A stretch of DNA of 64,000 nt, from NCBI GenBank assembly GCA_015709635.1, contig CP054180.1, forward strand, positions 3,152,785 to 3,216,784, given 5' to 3'. Origin of the DNA: Gammaproteobacteria bacterium. GTDB taxonomy: Bacteria > Pseudomonadota > Gammaproteobacteria > Burkholderiales > Nitrosomonadaceae. Position numbers and translations under genes: made by a program. Shown here in pieces: positions 1 to 9,629 of the stretch. Numbering within the stretch: position 1 is the first letter of the stretch; every line of letters starts with the position of its first letter. The notes under the pieces were generated by a model. It was given only the letters and a program-made list of their open reading frames with translations. It made no database searches and was not told the origin of the DNA.

Positions 1-36
1 AAAAAGCCGGAATCAGCATCGCGTCAATTCCGGCTT
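1..36 (-). terminator. Rho-independent terminator of the chemoreceptor gene
   Basis: On the minus strand a ten-base stem (AAGCCGGAAT with ATTCCGGCTT) is followed by a run of five T. It lies about 30 bases past the stop codon of the chemoreceptor gene, so it probably ends that transcript. Confidence 0.7.
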
Positions 37-67
37 GTTGGTTGTTAATCCAACTTTCTCTGCTTTC

Positions 68-1585
68 TTACTTAAATTGATCCGCCAGACCGGACATCAT
101 TTTGACTTTCTCTGTCATTGCGCGGCTGGACGAGGATAATTTCTCAACCAGCTGACCATTTTGCTGCGTCACTTCATCGATTTGCGAAATAGCTTGATTA
201 ATCTGTTCGATTCCGTTTGCTTGTTCCTGAGAAGATTGAGAAATTTCGCCAACGATATCGGAGATTTTTTTGACACTCTCAGTGATCATTTTTAATGAAT
301 TTGCAGATTGACCCACCAACTCGGTACCGCTTTCCACTTTGGCGACACTATCGCTGATGAGTTCTTTGATCTGTTTTGCCGATTCGGCACTGCGACCGGC
401 CAGACTGCGCACTTCATTGGCCACCACGGCAAAACCGCGTCCTTGTTCTCCAGCACGGGCAGCTTCGACCGCCGCATTCAGCGCCAGCAAATTGGTCTGA
501 AATGCAATCTCATCGATGACATTGGTAATGTCCGCAATTTTCTTGCTACTTTCGTTAATTTGCGACATCGCTTGCATGGTGCTGGAAACCACTGATCCGC
601 TTCTTTCCGCTTGCTTGCGTGCTTCCATAACCAAAACATTGGCTTGCTTGGCGTTATCGGCATTTTGCTGCACGGTCGAGGTGATCTCTTCCATGCTGGA
701 CGCTGTTTCCTCCAGACTGGAGGCCTGATTTTCCGTACGGCTTGACAGATCCACGCTGCCCGTTGCGATTTCAGCAGCTGCGTTTTCCAATACTTGAGAT
801 GATTCTTTGACACGATCAATCGCAGTGCGGAGTTTTGCCGTCTGGAATATTTGCGCATATTCCAATTGACCGATCTCATCGGTTCTTCCGGTATAAACAT
901 AGCGCGCTACCGGATCATTCGCAATTTTTTCTGATTTTGCCGCTAACTCACGAAGTGCGCCCAGCATTTGATGAATAACAGCGGAACTGATCAAACTGCC
1001 GATCGCAAACCCCGAAAGAGCAAAAAGTACTGAAATTTGCCCGGCCAGCGCCAAACCCGAAAAAAGCGCTGCGAAAACACCGCATACCGCTAACGCGATT
1101 TTGGTCGATACGCTGAGTGGGAATCGAGTTAATTTAACCTCATCCAGCTTTGAACGCCGTTTATCATCGGCGGATTTCTTTGACATAATCTTGCTATACA
1201 AAGCTTCCGCACGATCAACCCAGATTTTTTCAGGTTTCACCCGCACCGACTGGTAGCCCATAATTTTACCGTCTTCATATTGCGGACTGGCGAAGGCATC
1301 CACCCAATAATGATCACCATTTTTGTTACGGTTTTTTACCAAACCCATCCACGGATTACCCGCTTTCAGCGCTTCCCACAGCATTGCGTAGGCTTCTGGC
1401 GGAACATCGGGATGGCGGATGATATTGTGATTTTTATTCTCGAGCTCTTCCCAGGAAAAACCGCTCATCTTGATAAAATCTTCGTTGGCGGATGTGAGAA
1501 TACCCTTCATATTGGTGGTCGAAATGATCACACAGTCATTATTCATACCCATATCACGCTGGGTAACCGGCTCATTAACTCTCAT
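68..1585 (-). CDS. PAS-domain methyl-accepting chemotaxis protein, Aer-like
   Basis: This 505-residue chemoreceptor has an N-terminal PAS domain (about residues 15-120, with the FIKMSGFSWEEL and RHPDVPPEAY motifs of Aer-type sensors). Two hydrophobic segments follow at about 160-205, then a HAMP-like linker and a long signalling coiled coil. The conserved hairpin tip is visible (IDEIAFQTNLLALNAAVEA), with GRGFAVVANEVRSLAGR after it. Aer-type receptors bind FAD in the PAS domain and report redox or energy state to CheA/CheW; this ligand is inferred from the family. There is no large periplasmic domain, which fits intracellular sensing. No che genes lie nearby, so it is an orphan receptor transcribed alone. 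Confidence 0.93.
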   Translation of the reverse strand: MRVNEPVTQRDMGMNNDCVIISTTNMKGILTSANEDFIKMSGFSWEELENKNHNIIRHPDVPPEAYAMLWEALKAGNPWMGLVKNRNKNGDHYWVDAFASPQYEDGKIMGYQSVRVKPEKIWVDRAEALYSKIMSKKSADDKRRSKLDEVKLTRFPLSVSTKIALAVCGVFAALFSGLALAGQISVLFALSGFAIGSLISSAVIHQMLGALRELAAKSEKIANDPVARYVYTGRTDEIGQLEYAQIFQTAKLRTAIDRVKESSQVLENAAAEIATGSVDLSSRTENQASSLEETASSMEEITSTVQQNADNAKQANVLVMEARKQAERSGSVVSSTMQAMSQINESSKKIADITNVIDEIAFQTNLLALNAAVEAARAGEQGRGFAVVANEVRSLAGRSAESAKQIKELISDSVAKVESGTELVGQSANSLKMITESVKKISDIVGEISQSSQEQANGIEQINQAISQIDEVTQQNGQLVEKLSSSSRAMTEKVKMMSGLADQFK

Positions 1586-1880
1586 TGTGCTTACTCACTA
1601 TAGTGATTGATAAGAAGTAGGAGTTTTCTTACGACAAAAATTTCTATAGCTTTAATTTTTTTGTGATATCACACAAAGACATAAAAAATCAATTTTAAGA
1701 ATAAGGGGATAGAAAGGCTTCTTTATAACAAAGATTACATTAACTGCTTCTTCATCATTAATTCATTCAAGCAATTAATATTTTGATAAACATCATCAAC
1801 AAATTGTGAGATTGAAGCAATAGCAGACGAGATTACTGAATGAGGAATTTTGCAGCCGTAATTTTCATTTCCTGACTGAT
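1586..1880. other. AT-rich gene-free spacer
   Basis: This stretch of just under 300 bases lies upstream of the chemoreceptor and downstream of the DUF454 gene, both on the minus strand. It is AT-rich and should hold the chemoreceptor promoter, but no motif could be fixed by eye. No RNA gene or repeat is visible. Confidence 0.5.
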
Positions 1881-2345
1881 TCAGCGCGATTCAATTTCTC
1901 TGACAGGAATGCGCCAGACGTATGCAGCCAGAATGCAACCGATCACAACCAACATGATCTTCTGCCACAGCTCGGGCACGATGAATATCGAACTGCCAAA
2001 CGATAACGCCATCAAAAAATAGACCCAGCGCTTAACACGGCGCGGAATGCTGCGATAAAGCGCCCATTCGCGAATAATCGGTCCCGCAATGCGGTTTTCC
2101 AGCAATTTACAATGAAAATACTCGGAGCCACGGGCAAAACAAGCAGCCGCCAACAGCACAAAAGGCGTTGTCGGCAACACCGGTAAAACCGCCCCCAATA
2201 CCGCCAAAAATAATGCCAGAAAACCGGCACCCAAATATAAGGCGCGCACCAGCGGTGAATCATGCAGGCATAACAAATCAACCGTTTGCTGATCCGCAAT
2301 CTGCTGCTCATTCCGCCCCGTTTCACGATGTTCAGATGGATACAT
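1881..2345 (-). CDS. DUF454 (YbaN-like) inner membrane protein
   Basis: The 154-residue product carries the DUF454 signature: a first hydrophobic span containing GAVLPVLPTTPFVLLAAACF, then a cytoplasmic stretch with ARGSEYFHCKLLENRIAGP and IREW, then two closely spaced hydrophobic spans (about residues 108-145). The family is widespread and of unknown biochemical role. The first 30 residues are polar and poorly conserved, so the true start may lie further in. It is a single gene, divergent from the downstream FKBP gene. Confidence 0.85.
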   Translation of the reverse strand: MYPSEHRETGRNEQQIADQQTVDLLCLHDSPLVRALYLGAGFLALFLAVLGAVLPVLPTTPFVLLAAACFARGSEYFHCKLLENRIAGPIIREWALYRSIPRRVKRWVYFLMALSFGSSIFIVPELWQKIMLVVIGCILAAYVWRIPVREIESR

Positions 2346-2496
2346 TGTCCGATACCGTCAGTAAACTTACCGCTAAGTATAAAAAATCAGTAATCAATTC
2401 GGCTGGTCAACGATAAAAAGAATTGATGTTACCAGTTATAATACCCAAACATTGATTGTTAAAATCAACCGGATTTAATTTTTTCTCGAGGAAACC

Positions 2497-2961
2497 ATGC
2501 GTAATATGAAAACACTGTTTCATCTAAGTTTCATCCTCCTGGCATTCGTGATGTTGCCGGCGGCAGTCTTTGCTTATAAAGAAATGGCCACCGCCGATGG
2601 AGCAACGCTGCAGAAAATTGACACCAAAGTCGGTAGCGGCGAAGAAGCGGAGATTGGAAAAACCGTCAATGTGCATTACACCGGCTGGCTCTATGATGAA
2701 AACGCACCGGACAAAAAAGGCAGAAAATTTGACAGTTCCTATGATCGTAAAGAATATTTCTCTTTCATGCTCGGTGCAGGGCGTGTGATCAAAGGCTGGG
2801 ATCAAGGTGTTCAAGGCATGAAAGTAGGCGGGCAACGCACACTGATTATTCCGCCATCAATGGCTTATGGCTCGCGCGGTGCTGGTAACATTATCCCGCC
2901 GGATGCAACTTTGATTTTCGATGTTGAGCTGATCAATCTGAAAGCGGGCGCCTATCATTAA
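2497..2961 (+). CDS. Periplasmic FKBP-type peptidyl-prolyl isomerase
   Basis: The 154-residue protein starts with a cleavable signal peptide (hydrophobic core about residues 9-25, ending AVFAYKEM). One FKBP domain follows: VNVHYTGWLYD, GRKFDSSYDR, FMLGAGRVIKGWDQGVQGMK, and IPPSMAYGSRGAG with the usual IPPDATLIFDVELI ending. The family catalyses cis-trans isomerisation at proline bonds, and the signal peptide places it in the periplasm as a folding factor. A GAGG-type ribosome site (TCGAGGAAACC) precedes the ATG. It stands alone. Confidence 0.93.
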   Translation: MRNMKTLFHLSFILLAFVMLPAAVFAYKEMATADGATLQKIDTKVGSGEEAEIGKTVNVHYTGWLYDENAPDKKGRKFDSSYDRKEYFSFMLGAGRVIKGWDQGVQGMKVGGQRTLIIPPSMAYGSRGAGNIIPPDATLIFDVELINLKAGAYH

Positions 2962-3147
2962 AATATGCTGCTCATCCGGAGTTCCGGTAAATTTTGTAAA
3001 TTGAGCTATCAGACCGGCTGCACAACCGCTTCTGAGCAGCTCAATTTGCTCTCCCGGTTAGAAATTTTGTCACCACCAGCGCGTCCCATCGTCTAAAATG
3101 TTTTGAACGCTTCGCTAACCCGCTGTAGAAATTGACAGGGCATCGAT

Positions 3148-6100
3148 ATGACTCCGACCTCACAGCAACGTTCTACTCGATATAAACGCCTGGGCATTGT
3201 GCTCGGTGTCATTACTGTTCTGCTGGTCGCTTTATTCGCGCTCAGCACATTTTGGCTGCCTGGGTACGCAAAATCCCAGCTCGAAATACACTTGTCGGAA
3301 TTTTTACAGCGCCCGGTCACCGTGGCATCCGTCGAATTAAAACCCCGCACACTGGAGCTGACCGTGCAAGGGTTTCGCATTGGCGAAAAAACGGATACGG
3401 CGGAAGCCTCCGCCACGCTGTTTTCCTTTAACAAGCTGCACATCGGCGTCAGTTTTGAGTCGCTCAAGCAGCGTGCGCCTATCGTTACCACCGTTTCACT
3501 GACCGAACCGCACATGCGGTTGGTACGGAAGAGTAAAGATCAACTGAACGTTTCCGACATCCTGGAGCGGCTCCAGCAACCCTCCGATAAGGAAAGCACG
3601 CCGCAAGACCAGAATATTCCATTTTCCGTCAGCAATATCGCGATCCAGGGTGGTCATGTCGAATTTATCGATCAACACGAAAATACCGAGCATGTTATCA
3701 GCGAAATCAATCTCGGTATTCCCGTTGCCGCCAATATCAACAGCACGCAAGAAAACTGGATAGAACCGCACTTCAGTGCAAAAATCAACGATGCACCCTT
3801 TTCTGTCGATGGTAAATTGCGTCTTTTCGCTGCCGCTCAGCAAGCGGCACTGACCATCAAGTTTAATAACGCCGATCTAATGCGTTATAACCGCTATGTA
3901 ACTCTGCCCGAAGGAATTCATCTGCTCTCCGGTTTTTACGACAGCGACCTGAATCTGAGCTTCACGCAAGAACCGGACAAAGCGCCGGAAATCACGGTCA
4001 GCGGCACCACGTCGCTGCGCCAGCTGGCGCTTAAGAATAGTGCGGTAGCCACACCGTATCAAACCAGCTTGAAAAAGCTGAATATCGTACTGGCCAATGT
4101 CGACCTGGACGGCAAAAAACCGGCACGCATCAAACTGCACATCGACCAAGCAGCGCTGACGCGCGCTGGCGAAAAAGAACCGGCCTTGTCATTCGCCAAA
4201 TTGGCGATCCCCGATATCACCGTCAATACCGCGGCACAAAAGATCGCCCTGGGCGCAATCACGTTGGAAGGCTTAACCACGACCCTGCGCCGCGATGCGC
4301 AGGGTAATCTCGATCTTTCCCGGCTTTTTAGCTCAACTGACGCCTCAGCGCAACCGGCACAGCCCACGCAACGAGCAGCACATATCCCGATCCCGGCACG
4401 AAAACCGCCGTATCCCGCCAATCCAATCCAAACTGCCGGAAAAGAGGTGAAACCGCGCGAGGCTGCGCGTGCGGATAGCGACCAAGATCAACCCACGAAT
4501 GCCGGTAAGCCTTGGACGCCGCAGCTTAAAAGCATTCAACTCAAAGCCGCCAAGTTGCGCTATGAAGACTTGTCGTTGGCCAAAGTCACCCCGATGATTA
4601 TCGACTCTCTCAATTTGGCGCTGGAAGATATCGATCTGGACGGTATCGAACCGCTGCAATTGACATTGCAGGGACGAGTCAACCAACACGGCAACATCAA
4701 AGCCAGCGGCACGCTGGCGTGGGCACCGTTTTCAGCGGATTTGCTGCTGAACCTCACAGCGGTCGATCTGGTATCGCTGCAAGGCTGGTTGGGCGACAAG
4801 CTGACCGCGCTGCTCACCAGCGGCGACATTTCTTTCGCGGGAAACTTCAAAGCCAGTGGCGATCCGTTGAAAATTCAATTGAACGGTGAAGGAAAGCTGG
4901 CGAATTTCAATATTTTCGACAGCAAGAATGCCTATGATCTGCTGCATTGGAAAAAGCTGGAAATCGGCCGCCTCAACTTCACCAATGAGCCGCTGCTGGT
5001 GGATATCAGTGCGCTGTATTTAAGCGATTTTTTTGCGCGCATGACCATCCTGCCGGATGGCAGTCTCAATCTGAAACAAATTATTCAAACCGGAAAGCCG
5101 GCAGAACCGGTTACGGCGATTGCCACTGCGGAATCCAAAGCTCAGAACTCAGCCGGTGCAAAGAGCGAAACGCCGGTGCATATCGGCAAGATTTACTTGC
5201 AACAAGGCAACATCAATTTCAACGACCGTTTCATCAAACCGAATTACCGCGCCAATCTGACCGCGCTGGCAGGGCAAATTGGCCCACTCTATCCCGGCAA
5301 ATCGGGAAAAATCGATGTTCGCGGCATGGTGGGTAAAACCGCGCCTTTGCATATTCACGGCACGATTGATCCGTTCAGCGCACAGTTGCTGATGGACCTC
5401 GTAGCACAGGTTAAAGATATCGATCTGCCGCCGTTCAGCCCTTATTCCGGAAAATATATCGGCTACGAAATTGAAAAGGGGAAACTGTCGGCCGATGTGA
5501 ATTACCAGGTCGAAAATGGCGCGTTGACGGCGGACAACAAAATCTTTCTCGATCAATTCACCCTCGGCGAAAAAGTCGAAAGCGAGAATGCGGTATCGCT
5601 CCCGCTCGATCTCGCCATCACGCTGCTGAAAAACCGCCGCGGTGAAATCAATCTTCATCTGCCGCTCAAGGGATCGATCGACGACCCCGACTTCAATCTC
5701 GGCGACATCGTCTTTAATGCATTTATCAACATGATCTCCAAGGCGATCACATCGCCTTTCGCTTTGCTGGGCTCGGTATTTGAGGGCAGCGAAGAATTGT
5801 CCGAGATTTCCTTTGCACCCGGTTTTGCCGATATCGCAGCCGACTCAGCGCCGCGCTTAAAAGCCTTGGCCGATATTTTGGCCGACCGCCCGTCGCTGAA
5901 ACTGGAAATTTCCGGCCATATCGATCCGGAGACGGATTACGAAGGATTGAAGCAAGCCATGCTGCAAAGCAAGGTAAAAGCGCAAAAAATCGCCGAAGAT
6001 ACCAAAAAAGGCATCGCCAGCGGCACGCTGGCCAATATCACGCTGACTCCGAAGGAATACAGCAAGTATCTTGAAATCGCGTACAAAAAAGAGTCTTTTG

Positions 6101-6351
6101 AAAAGCCCAAAAATGCCGTGGGACTAGCCAAAAGCCTTCCCGATACCGAGATGGAACAACTCATGCTGGCGCATGCGGTAATTACCGACAGTGACTTGCA
6201 AGCGCTGGCGGAAAACCGTGCGACCGCGGCACGCAATTGGCTGGTCGAAAACGGCGGAATTTCCAGCGAGCGCATTTTTGTCACCGGTTTCCATGAAAGC
6301 GAAGATGCTGATAAAAAGAAAGGCAGCAAAGCGGAGTTCCTGTTGAAATAG
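3148..6351 (+). CDS. DUF748 / AsmA-like large envelope protein
   Basis: This 1067-residue protein begins with a short cytoplasmic tail and one membrane span (about residues 15-37). A very long periplasmic part rich in beta strands follows, with repeated SLTEPHMRLVR-type and VSNIAIQGGHVEF motifs typical of DUF748 and AsmA-like proteins. The C-terminal region (from about residue 885) resembles an OmpA-like fold, with ISGHIDPETDYE and RATAARNWLVENGGI. AsmA-like and related repeating beta-groove proteins are linked to lipid transport or outer membrane biogenesis; that role is inferred here. A proline- and alanine-rich linker lies at about 395-450. Monocistronic as far as can be seen. Confidence 0.88.
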   Translation: MTPTSQQRSTRYKRLGIVLGVITVLLVALFALSTFWLPGYAKSQLEIHLSEFLQRPVTVASVELKPRTLELTVQGFRIGEKTDTAEASATLFSFNKLHIGVSFESLKQRAPIVTTVSLTEPHMRLVRKSKDQLNVSDILERLQQPSDKESTPQDQNIPFSVSNIAIQGGHVEFIDQHENTEHVISEINLGIPVAANINSTQENWIEPHFSAKINDAPFSVDGKLRLFAAAQQAALTIKFNNADLMRYNRYVTLPEGIHLLSGFYDSDLNLSFTQEPDKAPEITVSGTTSLRQLALKNSAVATPYQTSLKKLNIVLANVDLDGKKPARIKLHIDQAALTRAGEKEPALSFAKLAIPDITVNTAAQKIALGAITLEGLTTTLRRDAQGNLDLSRLFSSTDASAQPAQPTQRAAHIPIPARKPPYPANPIQTAGKEVKPREAARADSDQDQPTNAGKPWTPQLKSIQLKAAKLRYEDLSLAKVTPMIIDSLNLALEDIDLDGIEPLQLTLQGRVNQHGNIKASGTLAWAPFSADLLLNLTAVDLVSLQGWLGDKLTALLTSGDISFAGNFKASGDPLKIQLNGEGKLANFNIFDSKNAYDLLHWKKLEIGRLNFTNEPLLVDISALYLSDFFARMTILPDGSLNLKQIIQTGKPAEPVTAIATAESKAQNSAGAKSETPVHIGKIYLQQGNINFNDRFIKPNYRANLTALAGQIGPLYPGKSGKIDVRGMVGKTAPLHIHGTIDPFSAQLLMDLVAQVKDIDLPPFSPYSGKYIGYEIEKGKLSADVNYQVENGALTADNKIFLDQFTLGEKVESENAVSLPLDLAITLLKNRRGEINLHLPLKGSIDDPDFNLGDIVFNAFINMISKAITSPFALLGSVFEGSEELSEISFAPGFADIAADSAPRLKALADILADRPSLKLEISGHIDPETDYEGLKQAMLQSKVKAQKIAEDTKKGIASGTLANITLTPKEYSKYLEIAYKKESFEKPKNAVGLAKSLPDTEMEQLMLAHAVITDSDLQALAENRATAARNWLVENGGISSERIFVTGFHESEDADKKKGSKAEFLLK

Positions 6352-6435
6352 CAGTTACTCTTCGCTCCTGCTCAAAACACCGAATGTGATTGGCACACCT
6401 TAATACACGTAACATATCCCGACTCTACGAAAAAT

Positions 6436-6948
6436 ATGAAACTCTTGCTTGAAAAAAAATTGACCTGGCCACTTTTGATTATTGCCCTGGGCCTTCTAAG
6501 CCCGATACCGGCACATGCTACTGAAACACTCAATATCAGACCGGGGGAAACGCCCGACGCCTGCAATACGCGCAGCGCGCAAGTCAGGGTAACGGTGAAT
6601 AATATGAAAGCCGGCGGTGTTTTGAACGTCGAGTTGTACGATGATCCGGATAATTTTCTTTTCAAAAAGGGACGTAAACGTAAGGTTCGCATTCCGGCGG
6701 CGGACGGGCAGCAAAAGGTTTGTATGAATCTTGAACAACCGGGCACATTTGCGGTAGCGGTCTATCACGACATCGATGCCGACCGTAAACTAAAGAAACG
6801 CTGGAACTTGCTGCCCGAGGAGCCTTTCGGCTTATCCAATAATCCCAAGCAACAAACCGGCTTTCCCAAATTCAGCGATTCCGCATTTACCACCGGCAAG
6901 CTGGGTGCCGATATCGTCATCAATCTGCAGCAGCCGCCCAAGCCATAA
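6436..6948 (+). CDS. DUF2141 secreted protein
   Basis: The 170-residue product has a signal peptide ending near PIPAHATE and a DUF2141 domain. The domain shows VRVTVNNMKAGGVLNVELYD near its start and AVYHDIDADRKL plus PEEPFGLSNN near its end, which are the family hallmarks. The function of DUF2141 proteins is not known; they are exported. The next gene starts three bases after this stop codon, so the two are probably translated from one message. Confidence 0.85.
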   Translation: MKLLLEKKLTWPLLIIALGLLSPIPAHATETLNIRPGETPDACNTRSAQVRVTVNNMKAGGVLNVELYDDPDNFLFKKGRKRKVRIPAADGQQKVCMNLEQPGTFAVAVYHDIDADRKLKKRWNLLPEEPFGLSNNPKQQTGFPKFSDSAFTTGKLGADIVINLQQPPKP

Positions 6949-6950
6949 CC

Positions 6951-7772
6951 GTGCAGACGCTGGTCAATCTGTCGATGGCGTTATGCGCCGTCTATCTGGT
7001 TTTCGTCCTGCTGGTGTATTTCGGTCAAGCGCGCCTGATTTATTTCCCGGAAAAGCAACTCAGCAACACACCGGACGCAATCGGCCTGAATTATTCCGCC
7101 GTCACCATCCCGGTCAGCGACGGTGAAACACTGCACGGCTGGTGGATGCCCGTGCCGGATGCCAAAGGCGCGGTGCTGTTTTTTCACGGCAATGCCGGCA
7201 ATATTTCCCATCGCATCAATTATCTGACGATGTTTAAGCGGCTCGGTTACAGCACCTTGTTGTTCGATTACCGCGGCTACGGTCAAAGCAGCGGCACACC
7301 GTCGGAATCCGGCACCTACTTGGACGCGCAGGCCGCCTGGCGTTACCTGACCGGAACCCAAGGCATCGCCGCAGCACGGATCGTTTTGTTCGGCGAATCG
7401 CTGGGCGGAGCGGTAGCAAGCTGGTTGGCGGCGCGTGAGAAACCCGGCCTGCTGGTTTTGGCTTCCACTTTTACCTCCGTCCCCGAGCTGGCGGCGGAAA
7501 TTTACCCGTTCCTGCCGGTGCGCTGGATCAGCCGGTTTGAGTACAACACACTGGAATCGCTGCAATCGGTGTCCTGTCCGGTTTTCATTGCGCACAGCCC
7601 GGAGGATGACATCGTGCCGTTCCGGCATGGTCAGCGGCTGTTTCAAGCCGCCCCGGAACCGAAACAATTTCTCCCGTTGGAAGGCGGTCACAATACCGGT
7701 TTCATTTTTATGCAACCGGTCTGGATAAAATCATTGGGCACATTCATGGACAAAAACCTGAATGCGCAGTAA
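6951..7772 (+). CDS. Alpha/beta hydrolase, BEM46-like, membrane-anchored
   Basis: The 273-residue protein starts at GTG and opens with one hydrophobic segment (about residues 8-25), probably an uncleaved anchor. The hydrolase fold follows: oxyanion motif FFHGNAGN, nucleophile elbow GESLGG (Ser about 144), the aspartate in HSPEDDIVPF and the histidine in EGGHNTG. These fit a Ser-Asp-His triad. Substrate is unknown; the family includes esterases and peptidase-like enzymes. It is coupled to the DUF2141 gene three bases upstream, so a shared envelope role is possible but unproven. Confidence 0.88.
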   Translation: MQTLVNLSMALCAVYLVFVLLVYFGQARLIYFPEKQLSNTPDAIGLNYSAVTIPVSDGETLHGWWMPVPDAKGAVLFFHGNAGNISHRINYLTMFKRLGYSTLLFDYRGYGQSSGTPSESGTYLDAQAAWRYLTGTQGIAAARIVLFGESLGGAVASWLAAREKPGLLVLASTFTSVPELAAEIYPFLPVRWISRFEYNTLESLQSVSCPVFIAHSPEDDIVPFRHGQRLFQAAPEPKQFLPLEGGHNTGFIFMQPVWIKSLGTFMDKNLNAQ

Positions 7773-7799
7773 TTTAAACGGGGATGGTTAAAAAAACCG

Positions 7800-8315
7800 T
7801 CAATCCCTCCGGTTACCCCGTTCGTGGTGTTCTTTTCTACCATGATCTCCACGATCGTCCCGGTCATAGTTTCCACCATTGCCGCGCCCGGGACGATTGT
7901 TATGGTCGCGGCGTTCAACCCGGTCGTCGTCATGATGATGTCCAGCATCGTTGTAGCCGCCGGGATAACCGCCTTGACTATGATAATGCGGCACGTATAC
8001 ATTGTTATACCAGTCTTTTTCTACAAAATAGACCGGCTGATAGCAGGCGTTGTAACGATGGCAGTATTTGTCCCAGCGTTTGGCGTGACCCGGCGGCACA
8101 TAGAGATAAATCGGCGGCGGCTGGACGACAGCGGCAGCGGGCGGTAGAGCCAGAATAGGATTCGGGTAAATCAACCGCGGCGTTGGATACTGATTACCCA
8201 AGGTGATCTGGCCATAAAAACCGGGCTGGCCGATGCTGATGGTAACCCCCACATCACTTGCCGGCGCGGATGCCGGAGCGATTAACAGTGCTGCTGCGAA
8301 TAAGAAATAATGCAT
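7800..8315 (-). CDS. Secreted hypothetical protein with His/Asp/Arg-rich tail
   Basis: The product has a short signal peptide (FLFAAALLIAPASAPAS) and a middle region with many prolines and tyrosines (PPPIYLYVPPGHAKRWDKYC). The last 50 residues are strongly hydrophilic and low in complexity, made of His, Asp, Arg, Gly and Asn. The start at 8315 is chosen because AAGG lies eight bases upstream; an in-frame start 24 bases earlier exists. Proteins with this YVPPGHAK(R/K)W core are common in proteobacteria and have no known role. A metal-binding tail is conceivable. It converges with the hydrolase gene. Confidence 0.75.
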   Translation of the reverse strand: MHYFLFAAALLIAPASAPASDVGVTISIGQPGFYGQITLGNQYPTPRLIYPNPILALPPAAAVVQPPPIYLYVPPGHAKRWDKYCHRYNACYQPVYFVEKDWYNNVYVPHYHSQGGYPGGYNDAGHHHDDDRVERRDHNNRPGRGNGGNYDRDDRGDHGRKEHHERGNRRD

Positions 8316-8425
8316 ATCGATAACCTTCATGAATATCAAAACCGATAGCGATCATAAACGAGATGTCCGGCCTCCGTCTTCTTTTTTTCCCGGTTTGCTA
8401 CATGAGACAACGAAATATACCGCTG

Positions 8426-9535
8426 CTATCCGCCCGCAAACATAGCCAATACACCGCAAGTAACGAACCCGACGGGCAACAGGAGTCGCACCCGATTGCT
8501 GACCGGGCGGACTTCGAGCCAGCAAGAAATCGCGATACCCGCACCGATGCTGAGACTCAGCGCCAACAACAAACCGGCCAATTGCGTGCTGGCTTGATGC
8601 GGCAAGAATTTGAAAAATGCCGCATTGACGATGAGCAATATTGGAAAATGAATCAGGAAAATCGAATAGGAAGCGCGCCCAAGATAGGTAAACCAGCCGG
8701 GAATGAGTTTGCTGTGCAAAAAGTCGAAATGCTGCGCCGCCCCCAGCACCAGCATAGCACCACCCGCTACGGCAATGCGGGAACGGAATTCGATCGTCAG
8801 CGCGGCAAGAATCAACACGATCAGCACGAAGAATCCAACCACCCTGTGCTCACTGGCCGCTACCCAGTAAATCAGAACACCCAGGCCGTAGCTGCCGAAA
8901 AAATACAGCGCGGTATTGTCCCAGTGACTATCCCGGTTAAAAAAGAACAGCGAAACGGTTGTTAAGCTGAAGATCAAAATCAGACCAGGCGTTTTCAAAC
9001 CCGGATAGCGATCCTGTATGCAATTGGCAATCCACAGCATAAGGATCATCAGTGCGAATAACTGGAAATCAATGGCTACGTACCAAATGCCGGCCGACAA
9101 AACCTCCTGATTGAGCAGATTGTGCAGCAAAAAAATATGCGCAAGCAATTGAAACAAATTGGGCACACCCGGAATTGATTCATGCTGCATCCAGATTCTC
9201 GCTATGGCAGCGGAAACGACCGCCAAGGTTAACGCCGCAAGATAAGGTGTGATCAACCGCCAGTAGCGCCGCCGGATATGCGAAACCGGATTCGTGACCA
9301 GCGACAAACCCTGCGGTGCGTATTTTGCCGCGCAAAGAAATCCTGCACTGACAAAAAACAGCTGCACCGCAATTCTGCCGTATGCGCGCAACCAGTCGAT
9401 CAATCCCGGAATCAACGGATAAGCGATTTCCGGCATGGGTCCGTAAATCGCCAGATGGTGCGCAACGATCAGCAGGCAGCAAAGCGCTTTCAAGGCATCG
9501 ATCAGCGGTATTCTGGCGCGATGGTCGGTAGGCAT
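8426..9535 (-). CDS. Acyltransferase 3 (OafA/YrhL-like) membrane protein
   Basis: The protein is a multi-span membrane acyltransferase of the type that O-acetylates surface sugars. Seen features: PLIDALKALCCLLIVAHHLAIYG with the catalytic-type histidines near the start, FFVSAGFLCAAKY, and about ten hydrophobic segments, ending with RLLLPVGFVTCGV. The open frame could begin 78 bases further out at 9613, but the family starts close to the PLIDALKALCC motif, so the ATG at 9535 is preferred. No polysaccharide cluster surrounds it, so its acceptor is unknown. Confidence 0.85.
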   Translation of the reverse strand: MPTDHRARIPLIDALKALCCLLIVAHHLAIYGPMPEIAYPLIPGLIDWLRAYGRIAVQLFFVSAGFLCAAKYAPQGLSLVTNPVSHIRRRYWRLITPYLAALTLAVVSAAIARIWMQHESIPGVPNLFQLLAHIFLLHNLLNQEVLSAGIWYVAIDFQLFALMILMLWIANCIQDRYPGLKTPGLILIFSLTTVSLFFFNRDSHWDNTALYFFGSYGLGVLIYWVAASEHRVVGFFVLIVLILAALTIEFRSRIAVAGGAMLVLGAAQHFDFLHSKLIPGWFTYLGRASYSIFLIHFPILLIVNAAFFKFLPHQASTQLAGLLLALSLSIGAGIAISCWLEVRPVSNRVRLLLPVGFVTCGVLAMFAGG

Positions 9536-9629
9536 ATCCCGTGCATGAAACAGTACGAAAAGTAACAACAGTCCAATATAATGACGCAAGCGGCAGCCCG
9601 CTTGGCCGCGCAACCTGCTGCTTTATACC

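Noticed and set aside
8363..8965. 200-codon plus-strand open frame rich in Arg, Gln and His
   Set aside because: It is a shadow of the acyltransferase gene on the opposite strand.
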